Of a stretch of 38,290 nucleotides of DNA, positions 1 through 10,283 are shown one piece after another (the stretch's first letter is position 1; each line of letters opens with the position of its first letter). The stretch is from Fragilaria crotonensis (lineage: Eukaryota > Bacillariophyta > Fragilariophyceae > Fragilariales > Fragilariaceae). The notes beneath the pieces are model-generated. The model saw nothing but the letters and a program-made list of their open reading frames with translations, was not told the origin of the DNA and did no database searches. A program made the translations under genes and the position numbers. The stretch is taken from positions 1 through 38,290 of the forward strand of contig JAKSYS010000605.1 of assembly GCA_022925895.1 (NCBI GenBank), read 5' to 3'.

Positions 1-5
1 GTGTT
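1..5. repeat. Target-site duplication, left copy (GTGTT)
   Basis: GTGTT lies directly before the TGTTAGG start of the 5' LTR and is repeated directly after the CA end of the 3' LTR. Five base pairs is the usual copia integrase footprint. Confidence 0.9.
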
Positions 6-205
6 TGTTAGGAATCTACCGTCACTCTGTCACACTGTCTCGTCTTACTGTAAGGTTAAATACCATACGGTAATACAGTCGACAGTCCTTTATTTTCTTA
101 GTCTGTCCGTGACCCGTTCCCGTAGAATTCTACGGATCAGAACCTGGTACTACCGGTCTGCAACACAAAACTATTTGAATTTACTCCTATGTAATTCAAA
201 TCATG

Positions 206-329
206 AGTGTTGTTGATAACTTCAACAACACTCTTTTTACTATGGACAACACTTCCCAAACACCACTCAGGAAGTGGGACTAAGACAACACTTCATTTGT
301 GAGACTCCAACTAATGTTGCAAGTCTCAC
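206..329 (+). other. Three consecutive inverted repeats in the LTR U3 region
   Basis: Perfect arms of 11 bp (206-216 with 222-232, loop TAACT), 7 bp (250-256 with 270-276) and 8 bp (299-306 with 322-329). All are identical in the 3' LTR, where the first pair lies at 11319-11329 and 11335-11345. They lie upstream of the TATAAT at 355, so they would be promoter DNA in the 5' LTR and 3'-end RNA structure in the transcript. The motif ACAACACTT also occurs twice as a direct repeat (246-254 and 285-293). Confidence 0.75.
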
Positions 330-354
330 CTTCATTTTTCATCCCAATTCATCT

Positions 355-360
355 TATAAT
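355..360 (+). promoter_or_regulatory. Possible TATA box of the retrotransposon
   Basis: TATAAT, present in both LTRs, about 82 bp upstream of the ATG at 442. A start site some 30 bp downstream would leave a 5' leader of about 50 nt. This is inference only; no transcript data are available. Confidence 0.35.
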
Positions 361-441
361 TTCCACAAACCAAAAACAGTAAAGGCCTTTACTACTTAGT
401 TTCCTACATTTCTACATCCTTGTATCAACAAATCTACCGCC

Positions 442-3400
442 ATGGTGTATGTCTACAAAACACCATCGCCCAAAGCTGGACGATCCGTCAGGTTCGCTTC
501 CTCACCCGTCAAGTCCAACGTTAGACTTCTAGGTCCTACTAACCTTAAGTCTACCGTCGGCCAGTACTCGTGTACCGATCACACGAACACTGTCATGGTT
601 GCTCGCCTCGAACCACCGGTCCAAGGCTCTACCGTCGAGAGAAATTACTCGTCCGATCATTGGGCGAACCTTCGTACGGCCGTTAACAATTTGAGTTTAA
701 CTGCTATTAATTTCCCTCTCCTCACGGACTCGCCAGCAGCAAATTTAAACTCCCATTGAAGAACAGAAGCTTCCCAAGTCCACCATGAAGAACGCCATCC
801 CGCCCACCCTTGCCCCTCGCATCTCTAGGTCCGCCCGTAAGGCCGAAGACCGCGATGCCTTCGACGATAACGTCGACGTCGCGCCCCATCGGCGCGAATC
901 CTGTCCCTCCCGATACGCCAACCTATCCTGGCCTCTATCATGGAGCCTTAGCTTTCGGATCTCCCAGAGGATCCAAGCATCAACGTGTCCACCGTTTTCC
1001 TTCTCCCAACACTACCCCTGATGACGATCAGGATCAACCAATTAAGAAGAAGAGGCGCACCTCCATCAAGAAAGGTCCCCAAGCCGCCTACCATGCCAAC
1101 AATTCCGACGACAATTTCGACCAGATCATCCAGGAGGATCGCAACCTCCACTTCCATGAGCGCAACAACAAGATTGCAGCTCCTTCTCCTCAGGGCACCA
1201 ACATTAGCCACAGGGCTACTACTCCAACCAAGATGGCTGCAAAGATGCAAGCCACTTCTCCAACTACTCCAACTACTAACCACTACGGATGACAACAAAA
1301 AGGGCACTACTACTGAACCAGAACACCAGACTACAAAGAATTATGCATCTACCAATGATAACTACAAAGACATTGGACCTACAGATGATAATGAGGAGAA
1401 CAACAACAGGACTACAAGTACTACAACTACCAATCTCAGCACCAAAAGTACTTTCAACAACATGGCACCATCCACAACCAACGTCGCGGACGCCAACGCC
1501 GCCACCCAAACACCAACACAGGAACTCGTTTCGCCCCTACGGTTTCCTCGAAGCGCAGGAATCGCGCTCGCAGATTTTATCCCCGTCGTCGCCCTCGCAC
1601 GTCGCGACCCCAAATCGATCCATACGACGATCCGACGTCGCTGCAATACCTTTCCCAAACATCCTGGATTTAATTGACGACGCTTTTCCAACTCTTCCCC
1701 GCCTCTTTGCTCCGTCCCGACAACGCAGGCGATTCGCGCCCGAGCTCGCTTGCACCTCCTCAGCACGCGCCAAATTCTGATCATCATTTGCCCACTATCA
1801 CAGCAACTTGAAGTGGACATCATCGACTTGGCTCGCTACGTTTGACAATTCACACATTCACCGAAGATGAGGAGCCAATTAACCTCTATACCCTGGGGAC
1901 GATCCAAGACGACGTTGACAGATCATCAGAGCCACTGGGAACATGTATTTGATGTCAGTTCAAAACACACTCACCATGATCGCACACGCGCTGGTACGCC
2001 ACACTACGCGATGCCAGGCGCCACAGTACAGCCTTCTCAGCAACACCCCAAATTTGAGCGAATTCGAAGCGACAGATCTCGAGAAACGACTGTTCAAAGT
2101 TCTAAGAGTCATTTCGGCACTTTGGTGGGTACCGACAACTCTGCAGACTCGCGACTCAAAACTATGACGTCTGATGAGAACCGTGATAACGGCTCTGCTA
2201 CCCAGCAATTTTGTACTGATTTTTCCCGATTGACCCAGAAATCCCGGATTCCCCAAAACTCCCACAGCTACCTCGCCTACGTTCTACGAACTATACCCCG
2301 AGTACAGCCCCTGCTCTTTTCCGGAATCCGATCCCGAACCAACTCGCAACGACAACTCAACAACCCTCGATTCCGTTTCAAAATTTTCCACGTCAAGTCC
2401 GATTCCTGACGTCGTTTTGGAGATTTCCGATTCTGTGAAACGTTCCGTTAACGGTTCTAACGCATCGCTCTCGTACTGTGCTGCCGTTGACACGGGAAAC
2501 GCAGCTACTGTCGTTCGTACCGCGGTTTCCTCCCCCAACCCACAACAATGGGCCTGCAGAGCCCACAATCCGACCGTTTCCTCTGAGACTTTGACCTATT
2601 TGGATGTTCAGCACCCTGTCCCAATCAAATTGGAAGATTTGCCAAGCTCCCAAGCTGATGATGCCGATGTTTTCCTTGCCGATCATTGTTACTCCTGCAG
2701 TAATAATGACTCAACTAGGGAAACTGTTAACTTTTATCCTGATGCCGACCCAGATCCGCTACCAGAAGTTGCAAACGACCCTGATCCCGAACCAATGGAC
2801 ATTGTGGAGGATGATCTTGACAATAATGGCAACACTAACCCAGATATTGGTGAACCTAATGAGGTACCAAGCGCAGCTATACAACAACCCGTCAGACTAC
2901 TGCCTCCTCTGCGCCCTGCCCCACCGTTGCGATCCGCCAACCCCCTTGACACCATTCATCACCACCCTTTTCGGATGTTCCAACACTTCCATCACATTCC
3001 GTCACGCAACCTGTTTTTCACCGAGGCAATGCTAATGGACACAATCAACGGCACGATTCACCTTCGCGACCTACCGCTTTGCGTTCGCACAAGTGCAACT
3101 ATCTCTGCCTTTTGCATCAACACACTCGCCGACCCACCCGAACTCAACATCATCCGTGGCCTCGACAAGCACTTCATCCACCACATCCTACGTCACGTCA
3201 TACGCGATCACATGTATATCGACGAACTAATCTCCGGCACCAACATCCCACTTCTGAACGTACAACCCGATAAACTCTTGCTCCTACGTAGCATGAAACA
3301 CACCCTCAATCGCGCTACCAACATGGTCGTCCAGCACCTTAACGACCAACAACGCTCCCAGTTCCTGCCCCGCCGAACTCCGCGAGCATTCAGCGACATT

Positions 3401-4840
3401 GACGACGCGTTCCACGACGACCCCCCAGACTGTCCGATGGAAACGCGATGCGCAGTCGCCATCATCTACACGCTCAGATTACTATACATCACGCATCACC
3501 ACAACTATTTCAGCCGCGACCATGGACTAGCTGAGCACTATTTTTACCCGGACCATCTATTCGCAATCGCAAAGGAAATCAAGTCAACTGCCACCGCTCT
3601 CAGTCTCCTTCCCGATACAACAACCTTCAACCTCCTGCCCCGTTTTGTTCACGATGCTTTTGACGAAGTCGACGACCTATTCCCCGGAACATCCCTCGGC
3701 CATCGTTCTGATCAATATTATCGCGACAAACTGCCCTATCTCCAAACGGAATTCGAACTCGTGCAACCTTATGTAACGGACTACATCAATTCTTTCCCAA
3801 CGCCATCCACCGAAGCCAAAGAGATTGCGTCTGACCGAGCCTGCGAATTGATTAACGTTGCTCTTTTTCAACATGCTATCATCCATCGTATGTCAAAGAA
3901 ACGTTCCAAGCAACCTGAACTCAACAACAACCAAGTTTTCATTGGCAACCTCCCCCCTGCAGACATGTTCCTTTCCAGTTTTGCTACCTGCTACCCAATG
4001 ATCACTACACCTTCTGATGTCCAACTAACCTTTGACAATGTGACTGAGGATACTTTGGCCATCAATCATGTGATTTGCAATCCCTCATCCTTCAGGAGCT
4101 CATTGCCATGAACCGATTCGACAGCGACCCCCTCAAGTACATGGAGATTTACAACCGCCTCACCCCGATAGCGACCGACACCGTCAACGATTCCATTGAC
4201 TTCCTCCCCCATTTCGAATACGTTCTATTCCGAGTTGTGCAACTGCTTCATCCCAAAGATCCAACTGGCATTATCAGAGAGAACTACCCACCTACCAATG
4301 TTGTTATTTTCCAGGGCTCCCCACTCCAAGCTCCCACCTACTGCTTTGGCTCCCCAACTGAAATTGCTATCCCTACTCCAACAACTGGTGCCTTTCCCAT
4401 CAACCTTGACCATTCTGGAGATCCCATCATTGTCAACAATATTTCTGGTGAAGCCTACAATCGTTCCACAGTTCAACGCCTCTTTCGAACCCAGACTGCC
4501 AAACCAATCCACCCTGATCAAGTTAACGACCCGGATTGGATACCACGCCACACTGCCGATTTACGTCGCCACCCCGATGCCGACTTGTACCACGTTGCCT
4601 GCGACCCCAAACGCATCCCGTTTTCCTTGGCTGTCCGCTTGATTCCAGTTTATACCACAGGCCCCAGTGGACAGACTATTTATCAAGCATGGGCTCTTCC
4701 ACACCTTAACAATGCCCTCCGCGATCCTGAACTGCAACTATTCAACAATTTCCTCTCTTACTATCACACTGCAAAGGAAAACCACCCTGAGTTCCCATTC
4801 ATTGATCTCATGGGATCTGATTCACCTGTTCCAAACTATG
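442..4840 (+). CDS. Retrotransposon ORF1, unknown function, frame-disrupted
   Basis: An additional coding region ahead of gag. The first possible start is the ATG at 442 (GCCATGG context) inside the LTR; a second is the ATG at 785. The N-terminal part is low complexity, with a lysine/arginine cluster near 1047-1070 (IKKKRRTSIKKG), Thr/Asn-rich and Arg-rich stretches, and an acidic segment at about 2290-2860. From about 2900 to 4840 there is a long, globular-looking segment of about 640 residues, open for 564 codons from 2417 and continuing from 4075 after one base shift. I recognise no family: there is no zinc knuckle, protease, envelope-like membrane segment or helicase motif. Frame changes are seen near 740, 870, 1280, 1540-1900, 2250 and 4070. 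Codons and composition match gag. Nucleic-acid binding is a guess from the basic cluster. Confidence 0.6.
596..613 (+). other. Candidate primer-binding site
   Basis: Begins TGG with no gap after the LTR end, as expected for annealing to a tRNA 3' CCA. The matching tRNA 3' end would read GGCGAGCAACCA. It does not match the plant-type initiator-Met site TGGTATCAGAGC, and I could not assign the tRNA. Confidence 0.6.
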
Positions 4841-4913
4841 GTGAGTCTAGTTCAAAATGTTTACATTATCCTGGTTGTTATGCTGGTTACTTACCTCTTT
4901 CTATCTGTGACAG
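4841..4913 (+). other. Candidate spliceosomal intron joining ORF1 to gag
   Basis: Donor ATG|GTGAGT at 4841 and acceptor CTATCTGTGACAG ending at 4913 after a pyrimidine-rich stretch. The 73-bp segment is T-rich, unlike the C-rich coding flanks, and its length matches host introns here (71, 74 and 102 bp). Unspliced, ORF1 stops at 4950. Spliced (phase 1), the reading frame stays open from 4914 into the start of gag, needing one further base shift near 4985-5003 to reach the gag frame. Confidence 0.5.
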
Positions 4914-5004
4914 TCTGCTGTCCCAATCAGATAGAATCAGTTGCAAGTAACAATATAATTACCTTTCAACAGGATAATAGTACATTTTCTGGACCACATT
5001 TTGC

Positions 5005-7258
5005 ATGTCTTGCCGTTTCAACTCGCCGTTCATCTTTATTATCGGATCCGACTCGAACCCCGGACCCCAGGACGAAATTCCTGCACAAAACGACCCGCAA
5101 ACGCAAATTTTTGCACCAAACGAACCCCAAACTGCAATTTTTACACACGACGAACACGGCGACGAAATTCCTGCGCAAAACGACACTACCGGCGAAAATC
5201 CAACGCAAAACGACACCGATAGCCCGGAAATTCACTCCCAACAGCTAATTTCCGACGCAGAAACTACATACGACGAACACGCACAAGAAACTCAACAACT
5301 GCCCGGAACTCAACCAAATCTCGCATTTTTACCACCAAACTCGCCCGAAACAAGCAGTTCACACACCGAAACACCCTCCAACTCACCTCCAACTGCGAAA
5401 TCAACAACTGGGCCTCTAAAACGCTTCTCCGATGCATTTTCAGGCATTCTCACGCCGAAAAACGTAAAATTACCTCACAATCCGGACGCCACCGACTCGA
5501 ACCCACAACCTCCGATTTCGACAACTTTTTCGACGACACCCAAAATTATACCTACCAAAAAGTTCCCACCCCAAAATTCGAACCCCCCAGCCACCAAATC
5601 CGTCGCAAAATCTTTCGCAACCCCAAAATCAACACAACGAAATTATTCAACCTCCCAGCACGAAATCTGCCAAACCTACGCAAAAATCACCTAATTTTGG
5701 AAACGACGACCAAAACCCCCAAAATGCACCAAAATCCGTTGCAACACGCCCAACTCCACGCCAGGCGACCCACGCAACCTTCACATACCCTCCCACTGTT
5801 GAAACCTTCTTTGATGAGGACACAGACCATGATTCAGAAGAAGAACCCAAGCACATTCAACACACATCCCCTGATGCGCTCACATCATCAACGCGAACCG
5901 ATTTTACTTATCCGCCAATCGAGGACCTCACGAAAACACTTTTGAAATACGCCAAAAATGCTAACCTTCGAAAATTGGCCTACCCAACCGACCTTCAAGC
6001 ACGCCGCCGACACTTTAACACCTTCATTGACAACCTTCGAATTGTTTGTAACATTTCCCCGTGGACGCGCCAAGTCTTTGATCTTTGGCCAAAACAAGTG
6101 TCCTATTCACACCCTTTTGTTGGCACTGCTATCTACAATTTGATCTTCACAAATGTTTGTGACCCTTGCCAGAAACACATCATTGATGGCCCACCAGATG
6201 CTCGAACTGCAATTCTAACTCTTCGACGCCACTGCGCTCCGCTAACTCCCGATCATGTTGAACGAACTCGTGAAGCTTTCTGCTCCATCAAACAACCACA
6301 TCACGAAGTCGCAACCTCCTACCTCAACCGTATTCGCCTTCTCACGCGCGACTGCTATCATGCTGGAATACCAAACTCTGACGCCGAACTTATCAAACGC
6401 ACCGTTCGTGGTGGAAGCAATCACTCCTTCTACGCCGCATCCTACCAACGCTTCGACGCCGACATACGTCGCGCAGAACTGAATGACGAAGCTCTGCCAC
6501 CATTCGCCGAACTCGAAAGCCATCTCCTGAACATTGACGAATCCCGTGGCCTCACACTCCCATCCCAAAACCACCGTAACTACAACCAACACGCCAACGC
6601 TGCCCGTGGTCACCAATCCCACCATTTTCAACCGCGCCACAACCAAACTACCCAACGTGTTTTCACACAAAGACAACAACAAGCTTTCAGTTCCATCCTT
6701 CGACCTTATTCCAATCCCAGCAGCAACAATCAAAACCGCAACCAACCGCCGCGACCACCGCAAAACCATTCGCGCCCGTTCCGACCTCCTACAAATCCTT
6801 CGCGACCACCATTCAACAACTCGAATCAACGTCGTCCACCACCACCCTCCCCGCGGCCATCCAACCAGCCTCAACAAAACAATCGACCACCTTTCCGACC
6901 GACATCGAGCCCCAATCAACGTCCATCTCCCAACGGATCCATCAACAACCATCCGCGCAACCCTTCCAATGCCGCTACAATCGTCTGCAATAACTGCGGA
7001 CGCCTCGGCCACTATGCGCGCAACTGCACTAACCCCAGATCCAACCAAAACAATCGCTCCACCAACCCTCAAAGACCATCCAACAATGAAAACGCTGCTC
7101 CCCGCAACCAACAACGCGCCTACTTCATCACTGACTCTGGCCAAAACTCACCAGACCAATCAAGATACCACCACCAAGCCTTTTCAGCCTCATCTTTGAC
7201 AACACTGATGGTCACCCATCCAACATCCCTTGGCCCAATCCTGACCTACCTCAGATGA
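5005..7258 (+). CDS. gag: Gag polyprotein with CCHC zinc knuckle, frame-disrupted
   Basis: Structural protein that packages element RNA into virus-like particles. The first ATG in frame is at 5005. The N-terminal third is Gln/Asn/Pro-rich with two copies of a DEIPAQND segment (about 5071 and 5161). The frame changes near 5660-5695. The conserved capsid-like part follows at about 5900-6560, with the helical region typical of copia Gag (UBN2-like). A Pro/Asn/Arg-rich tail follows, then a zinc knuckle C-x2-C-x4-H-x4-C at 6986-7027. A TGA at 7256-7258 closes this frame, but coding-like sequence continues in another frame through about 7200-7390 into the protease. Gag and Pol were therefore probably one ORF, as in other copia elements. 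Confidence 0.85.
5029..5067 (+). other. 2A-like ribosome-skipping motif (GSDSNPGP)
   Basis: In the gag frame a hydrophobic run FIFII (5029-5043) is followed by G-S-D-S-N-P-G-P (5044-5067). The 2A consensus is D-x-E-x-N-P-G-P after a hydrophobic segment; here the Glu is Asp and the first Asp is Gly. It lies exactly between ORF1 and the acidic/Gln-rich start of gag, where skipping would release ORF1 from Gag-Pol. Activity is unproven. Confidence 0.45.
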
Positions 7259-7276
7259 CCATCAACCAACCTCTCC

Positions 7277-9157
7277 TTGACAGAGATTATCTACCATCTG
7301 CCAATCATTCTCCTCCCACCTCTGGAGCCACAGCATACTTTCCAGATGATCCCCAATCACCATACCAAAGATTTGGTCCCCCCACATCTTGAAAACTGGC
7401 TACCTGACAGTGGTGCTACCAGCCATTATACTCCACTCTTCAGCAACCTCCACGATGTCGAACCCTGCAGTGTTCCAATCTCCTTAGCTGATGGCAGCAC
7501 CAAGATGTCCACCCACAAAGGCACAACTGCATGCCACTTCACCACTGATGATGGCCTCAAGTCCATACTAGGACTCACTGATGTCTACTATGTTGAAGGT
7601 CTCAGCCACAGACTCCTCTCCTTAACTACTCTATCATGCACCCAAAACTTCAGTGTCCTGATCAAGAACAGAGCCACAACAATCCAACTCCCAAATGGTT
7701 CCACATACACTTGGCCAATACTGACCAGAGAACTCCCTTCATCACAACAAGCCTTCTCAACCATCTCCAACTCTAACCTACCTTCTGACCCTGACTCTGA
7801 ACCTGATGAACAACATTTTGATGACACTACACCCCCTGTTGACACCGATCAACGCCGTTCAGTCACCGCCCTACCTTTGGAACTCATCTACCGACGACTT
7901 GCTTTCCGAAATTTCCGCAATCTTATGGTCGGATCCCTTCACCAAACATGGAATGACCATGTCTTGACACCTACTGTTGATCACAACTCCTGGCCTCTAC
8001 GCATTTCAATCAGCCAAAAACGTGCCCGCAACAAAACTCCTCAACGCCAAGGCACTGAACCTTTCCACCGCCTTCATCTTGACCTAATGCGCAACCCTTT
8101 CCGCTATGGTCTCACAACCAATACCAACTTTTCAGCCTACTTGTTCATTGTCACAACACCTGGCAAACTAACAGGTTGGATTGGTCTCCCAACTGAAAGC
8201 ACAGCTTCCATTATTACTGCTCTGAAGCAATGGCTAACTGACACAGAACTCCTTGGCCGCACCCAATCTGTCCGTTTATCCGCACTGATGCTGGATCTGC
8301 TTTCACCTCAACCAAATTCATTTCTGAATGCACTTCTTGGTATCAAAGTTGAAGCTGCAGCACCTGAACATCAAGAAATGAATGGCATTTGCGAAGCCAA
8401 ATGGCGTGAAGTCCACAACACTGCCAACATCCTTCTGAACAATGCAAGACTTGGAGGTGCATTCTTCCATCATGCCCATGCCTATGCTGTTCAAATCCTC
8501 AATGTCTGCCCAGCCAAGAATGTTATTGACCAACATGGCAACCCAACAACTCCCTATCAATACAGCTTTCAACGCAAGCCTTCCCTAGCCAACTTCCGCG
8601 TCTTCGGATGTCCAACATTCTTCAAACGCTACGAACCAACTTTCCGCAACAAACTTATAACCTACAAGCAACAACTCCAACGTGCATCCCGCGGAATTTT
8701 CCTTGGATTTCCCGACAACTCTGCAGGCTGGTTAATCTACTCGCCAGACCAACCCCAAAGCCTCATCATAACCCGCGACGCCTACTTCGATGAAGACTTC
8801 AACTCCGCTCTCTGTTTCGATTCCAAACCTTTTGCTGGAGCCGTACCCATCCGCTCCCACTTCAATCCGCATGGACTTCGTGACACTCCAGAGAACTCTG
8901 AACCATCTACCTACCATCAAACTGGCTCTGCAGCCAACCTTGGTAACCCACCATCAACTTTCATTGATACTCCAACCATCATTCTTCCCTCCCTGCCATC
9001 CCTGAAACTGATGACAATGCCCATGAAGATGATCCACCACCTTCTACACTTGCTGCAATCAAACATACAACTCCTCCACATGGTCCAACACCACCCACAC
9101 CACATCAAATCAACTTTGTCACCCATCAACAACATCATTCCCAACTCCACAAGATGA
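7277..9157 (+). CDS. pol: Pol part 1: aspartic protease and integrase
   Basis: The protease site is WLPDSGATSH, with D-S-G at 7406-7414. A GAG-pre-integrase-like region follows at about 7860-8030. The integrase core shows HLDLM (first Asp near 8075), a second Asp at 8286-8288 in a different frame, and the Glu at 8393-8395 in NGICEAKW. The second Asp and the Glu are 107 nt apart, one base short of the classic D-35-E spacing, so one base is missing between them and an extra one lies shortly before 8286. The copia integrase C-terminal block (FGCPTFFKRY, then a GIFLGFPDNSAGWLIY stretch) follows at about 8608-8750. From about 9000 the coding frame switches again. The product would process the polyprotein and insert element DNA. 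Confidence 0.88.
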   Translation: MTEIIYHLPIILLPPLEPQHTFQMIPNHHTKDLVPPHLENWLPDSGATSHYTPLFSNLHDVEPCSVPISLADGSTKMSTHKGTTACHFTTDDGLKSILGLTDVYYVEGLSHRLLSLTTLSCTQNFSVLIKNRATTIQLPNGSTYTWPILTRELPSSQQAFSTISNSNLPSDPDSEPDEQHFDDTTPPVDTDQRRSVTALPLELIYRRLAFRNFRNLMVGSLHQTWNDHVLTPTVDHNSWPLRISISQKRARNKTPQRQGTEPFHRLHLDLMRNPFRYGLTTNTNFSAYLFIVTTPGKLTGWIGLPTESTASIITALKQWLTDTELLGRTQSVRLSALMLDLLSPQPNSFLNALLGIKVEAAAPEHQEMNGICEAKWREVHNTANILLNNARLGGAFFHHAHAYAVQILNVCPAKNVIDQHGNPTTPYQYSFQRKPSLANFRVFGCPTFFKRYEPTFRNKLITYKQQLQRASRGIFLGFPDNSAGWLIYSPDQPQSLIITRDAYFDEDFNSALCFDSKPFAGAVPIRSHFNPHGLRDTPENSEPSTYHQTGSAANLGNPPSTFIDTPTIILPSLPSLKLMTMPMKMIHHLLHLLQSNIQLLHMVQHHPHHIKSTLSPINNIIPNSTR

Positions 9158-9275
9158 TGACCATCTACTTCCAAGAATGCAATGAAGATCTACCAACTAT
9201 TGATCCCATTCACTCTGCCATGATGACAATTGACAACTCTCCCAGCAACAATTCACAAGCCAACCCCAGGAACCT

Positions 9276-10283
9276 GTGGACAAATACCTTCCAGAACCTC
9301 AGTCTCTCAAAGCTGTCCTCAAACTTGATGATAATGTCCGCAATGCTTGGCTACATGCAATCAAAATGGAGATCAAGAACCTCATTGACCATGATACTTT
9401 CATCCTTGGACAAACTCCACACAAAGATGAACTCATTATCCCAGTCAAACTTGTACTCAAAGCAAAACAAACTGCAACTGGAAAACTTGACAAACTAAAA
9501 GCTCGCCTTGTCGCCCGTGGCGACCTGGAGAAACGTCTCCTGAAAAGAGTCAAAGCCATCAACCAACAACGACTCCTTGAACAACGTCAAGAAATTGCTG
9601 AATCTACCAATTCACCTGGCACTCCAAAACCTATACCTGTTGAACCACTCATGTATGAAGACACCTGGTCACCCTGTGCATCTGCAAGAGGGGTCAAACT
9701 ATTCATTGCAACCATCTGTGCATCCAGAAGAAGTGTCAAGAGTGCTGACTTCATTGGTGCCTACCTCCAAGCCAAAGTTATTGGCCGCCACTTTGTGAAA
9801 CTGCCATTGGAATACGCCTATCACTTCCCTGAATACGCTAAATTCTTTGGCTCCCCAATGTTACTGAACAAAGGAATCTACGGTCTCGTCTACTCCGGCA
9901 AATATTGGAACATTGAATTTTCGGAATGGCTCTACTCCCAAGGCTTTATCCAATCTCCTTCCGAACCGTCTTATTTTGTCCGATACGACAAACACAATCA
10001 ATGGCTCCGTCTCCTATTTTTCGTCGATGATATGCTCTACGCTGGAAGCAACGATTCCATCGAAAAACAATTTGAAGATTCCGTCCGCAATCGCTTCGAT
10101 GTCAAATTCCTCGGACCTGCGCAATGGTTCCTCCAAATGCGTATCCACAAACACTCCGACTCAAGCTATACTCTGGATCAACACCGCTACGTTTTGAATA
10201 CTCTCCAACGTTATGACCCGAATTCCGAATTCCCCGAACGCGATACCCCCCTTTCCTCCCGACTACACCTTCAGCAAGGATAA
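9276..10283 (+). CDS. pol: Pol part 2: reverse transcriptase
   Basis: Copia-type RNA-directed DNA polymerase (RVT_2). It begins with an N-terminal block (LKAVLKLDDNVRNAWLHAI) and the KLKARLVARGD motif. Next come the palm region KSADFIGAYLQAKV and NKGIYGLVYSGKYW, then the active-site motif FVDDMLYAG with the two Asp codons at 10026-10031. Most copia elements have YVDD; Phe is an acceptable aromatic replacement. The frame leaves this ORF at the C6 run 10246-10251, where one C fewer would restore the downstream reading. The stop at 10281-10283 is therefore probably not the natural end. Confidence 0.9.
   Translation: MDKYLPEPQSLKAVLKLDDNVRNAWLHAIKMEIKNLIDHDTFILGQTPHKDELIIPVKLVLKAKQTATGKLDKLKARLVARGDLEKRLLKRVKAINQQRLLEQRQEIAESTNSPGTPKPIPVEPLMYEDTWSPCASARGVKLFIATICASRRSVKSADFIGAYLQAKVIGRHFVKLPLEYAYHFPEYAKFFGSPMLLNKGIYGLVYSGKYWNIEFSEWLYSQGFIQSPSEPSYFVRYDKHNQWLRLLFFVDDMLYAGSNDSIEKQFEDSVRNRFDVKFLGPAQWFLQMRIHKHSDSSYTLDQHRYVLNTLQRYDPNSEFPERDTPLSSRLHLQQG

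Larger units (their letters stand above)
6..595 (+). repeat. 5' long terminal repeat
   Basis: Starts TGTTAGG and ends ACTGTCA. It matches 11115-11709 except for three transitions and four indels (TC, T, T, T). It holds three inverted repeats at 206-329, a TATAAT at 355-360 and an ATG in good context at 442, so transcription and possibly translation could both begin inside it. Confidence 0.96.

Noticed and set aside
6242..7144. 300-codon ORF on the minus strand across gag
   Set aside because: It is antisense to the recognisable Gag zinc-knuckle region, has a Val/Arg-biased composition expected from reading Asn/Pro-rich codons backwards, and shows no motif.
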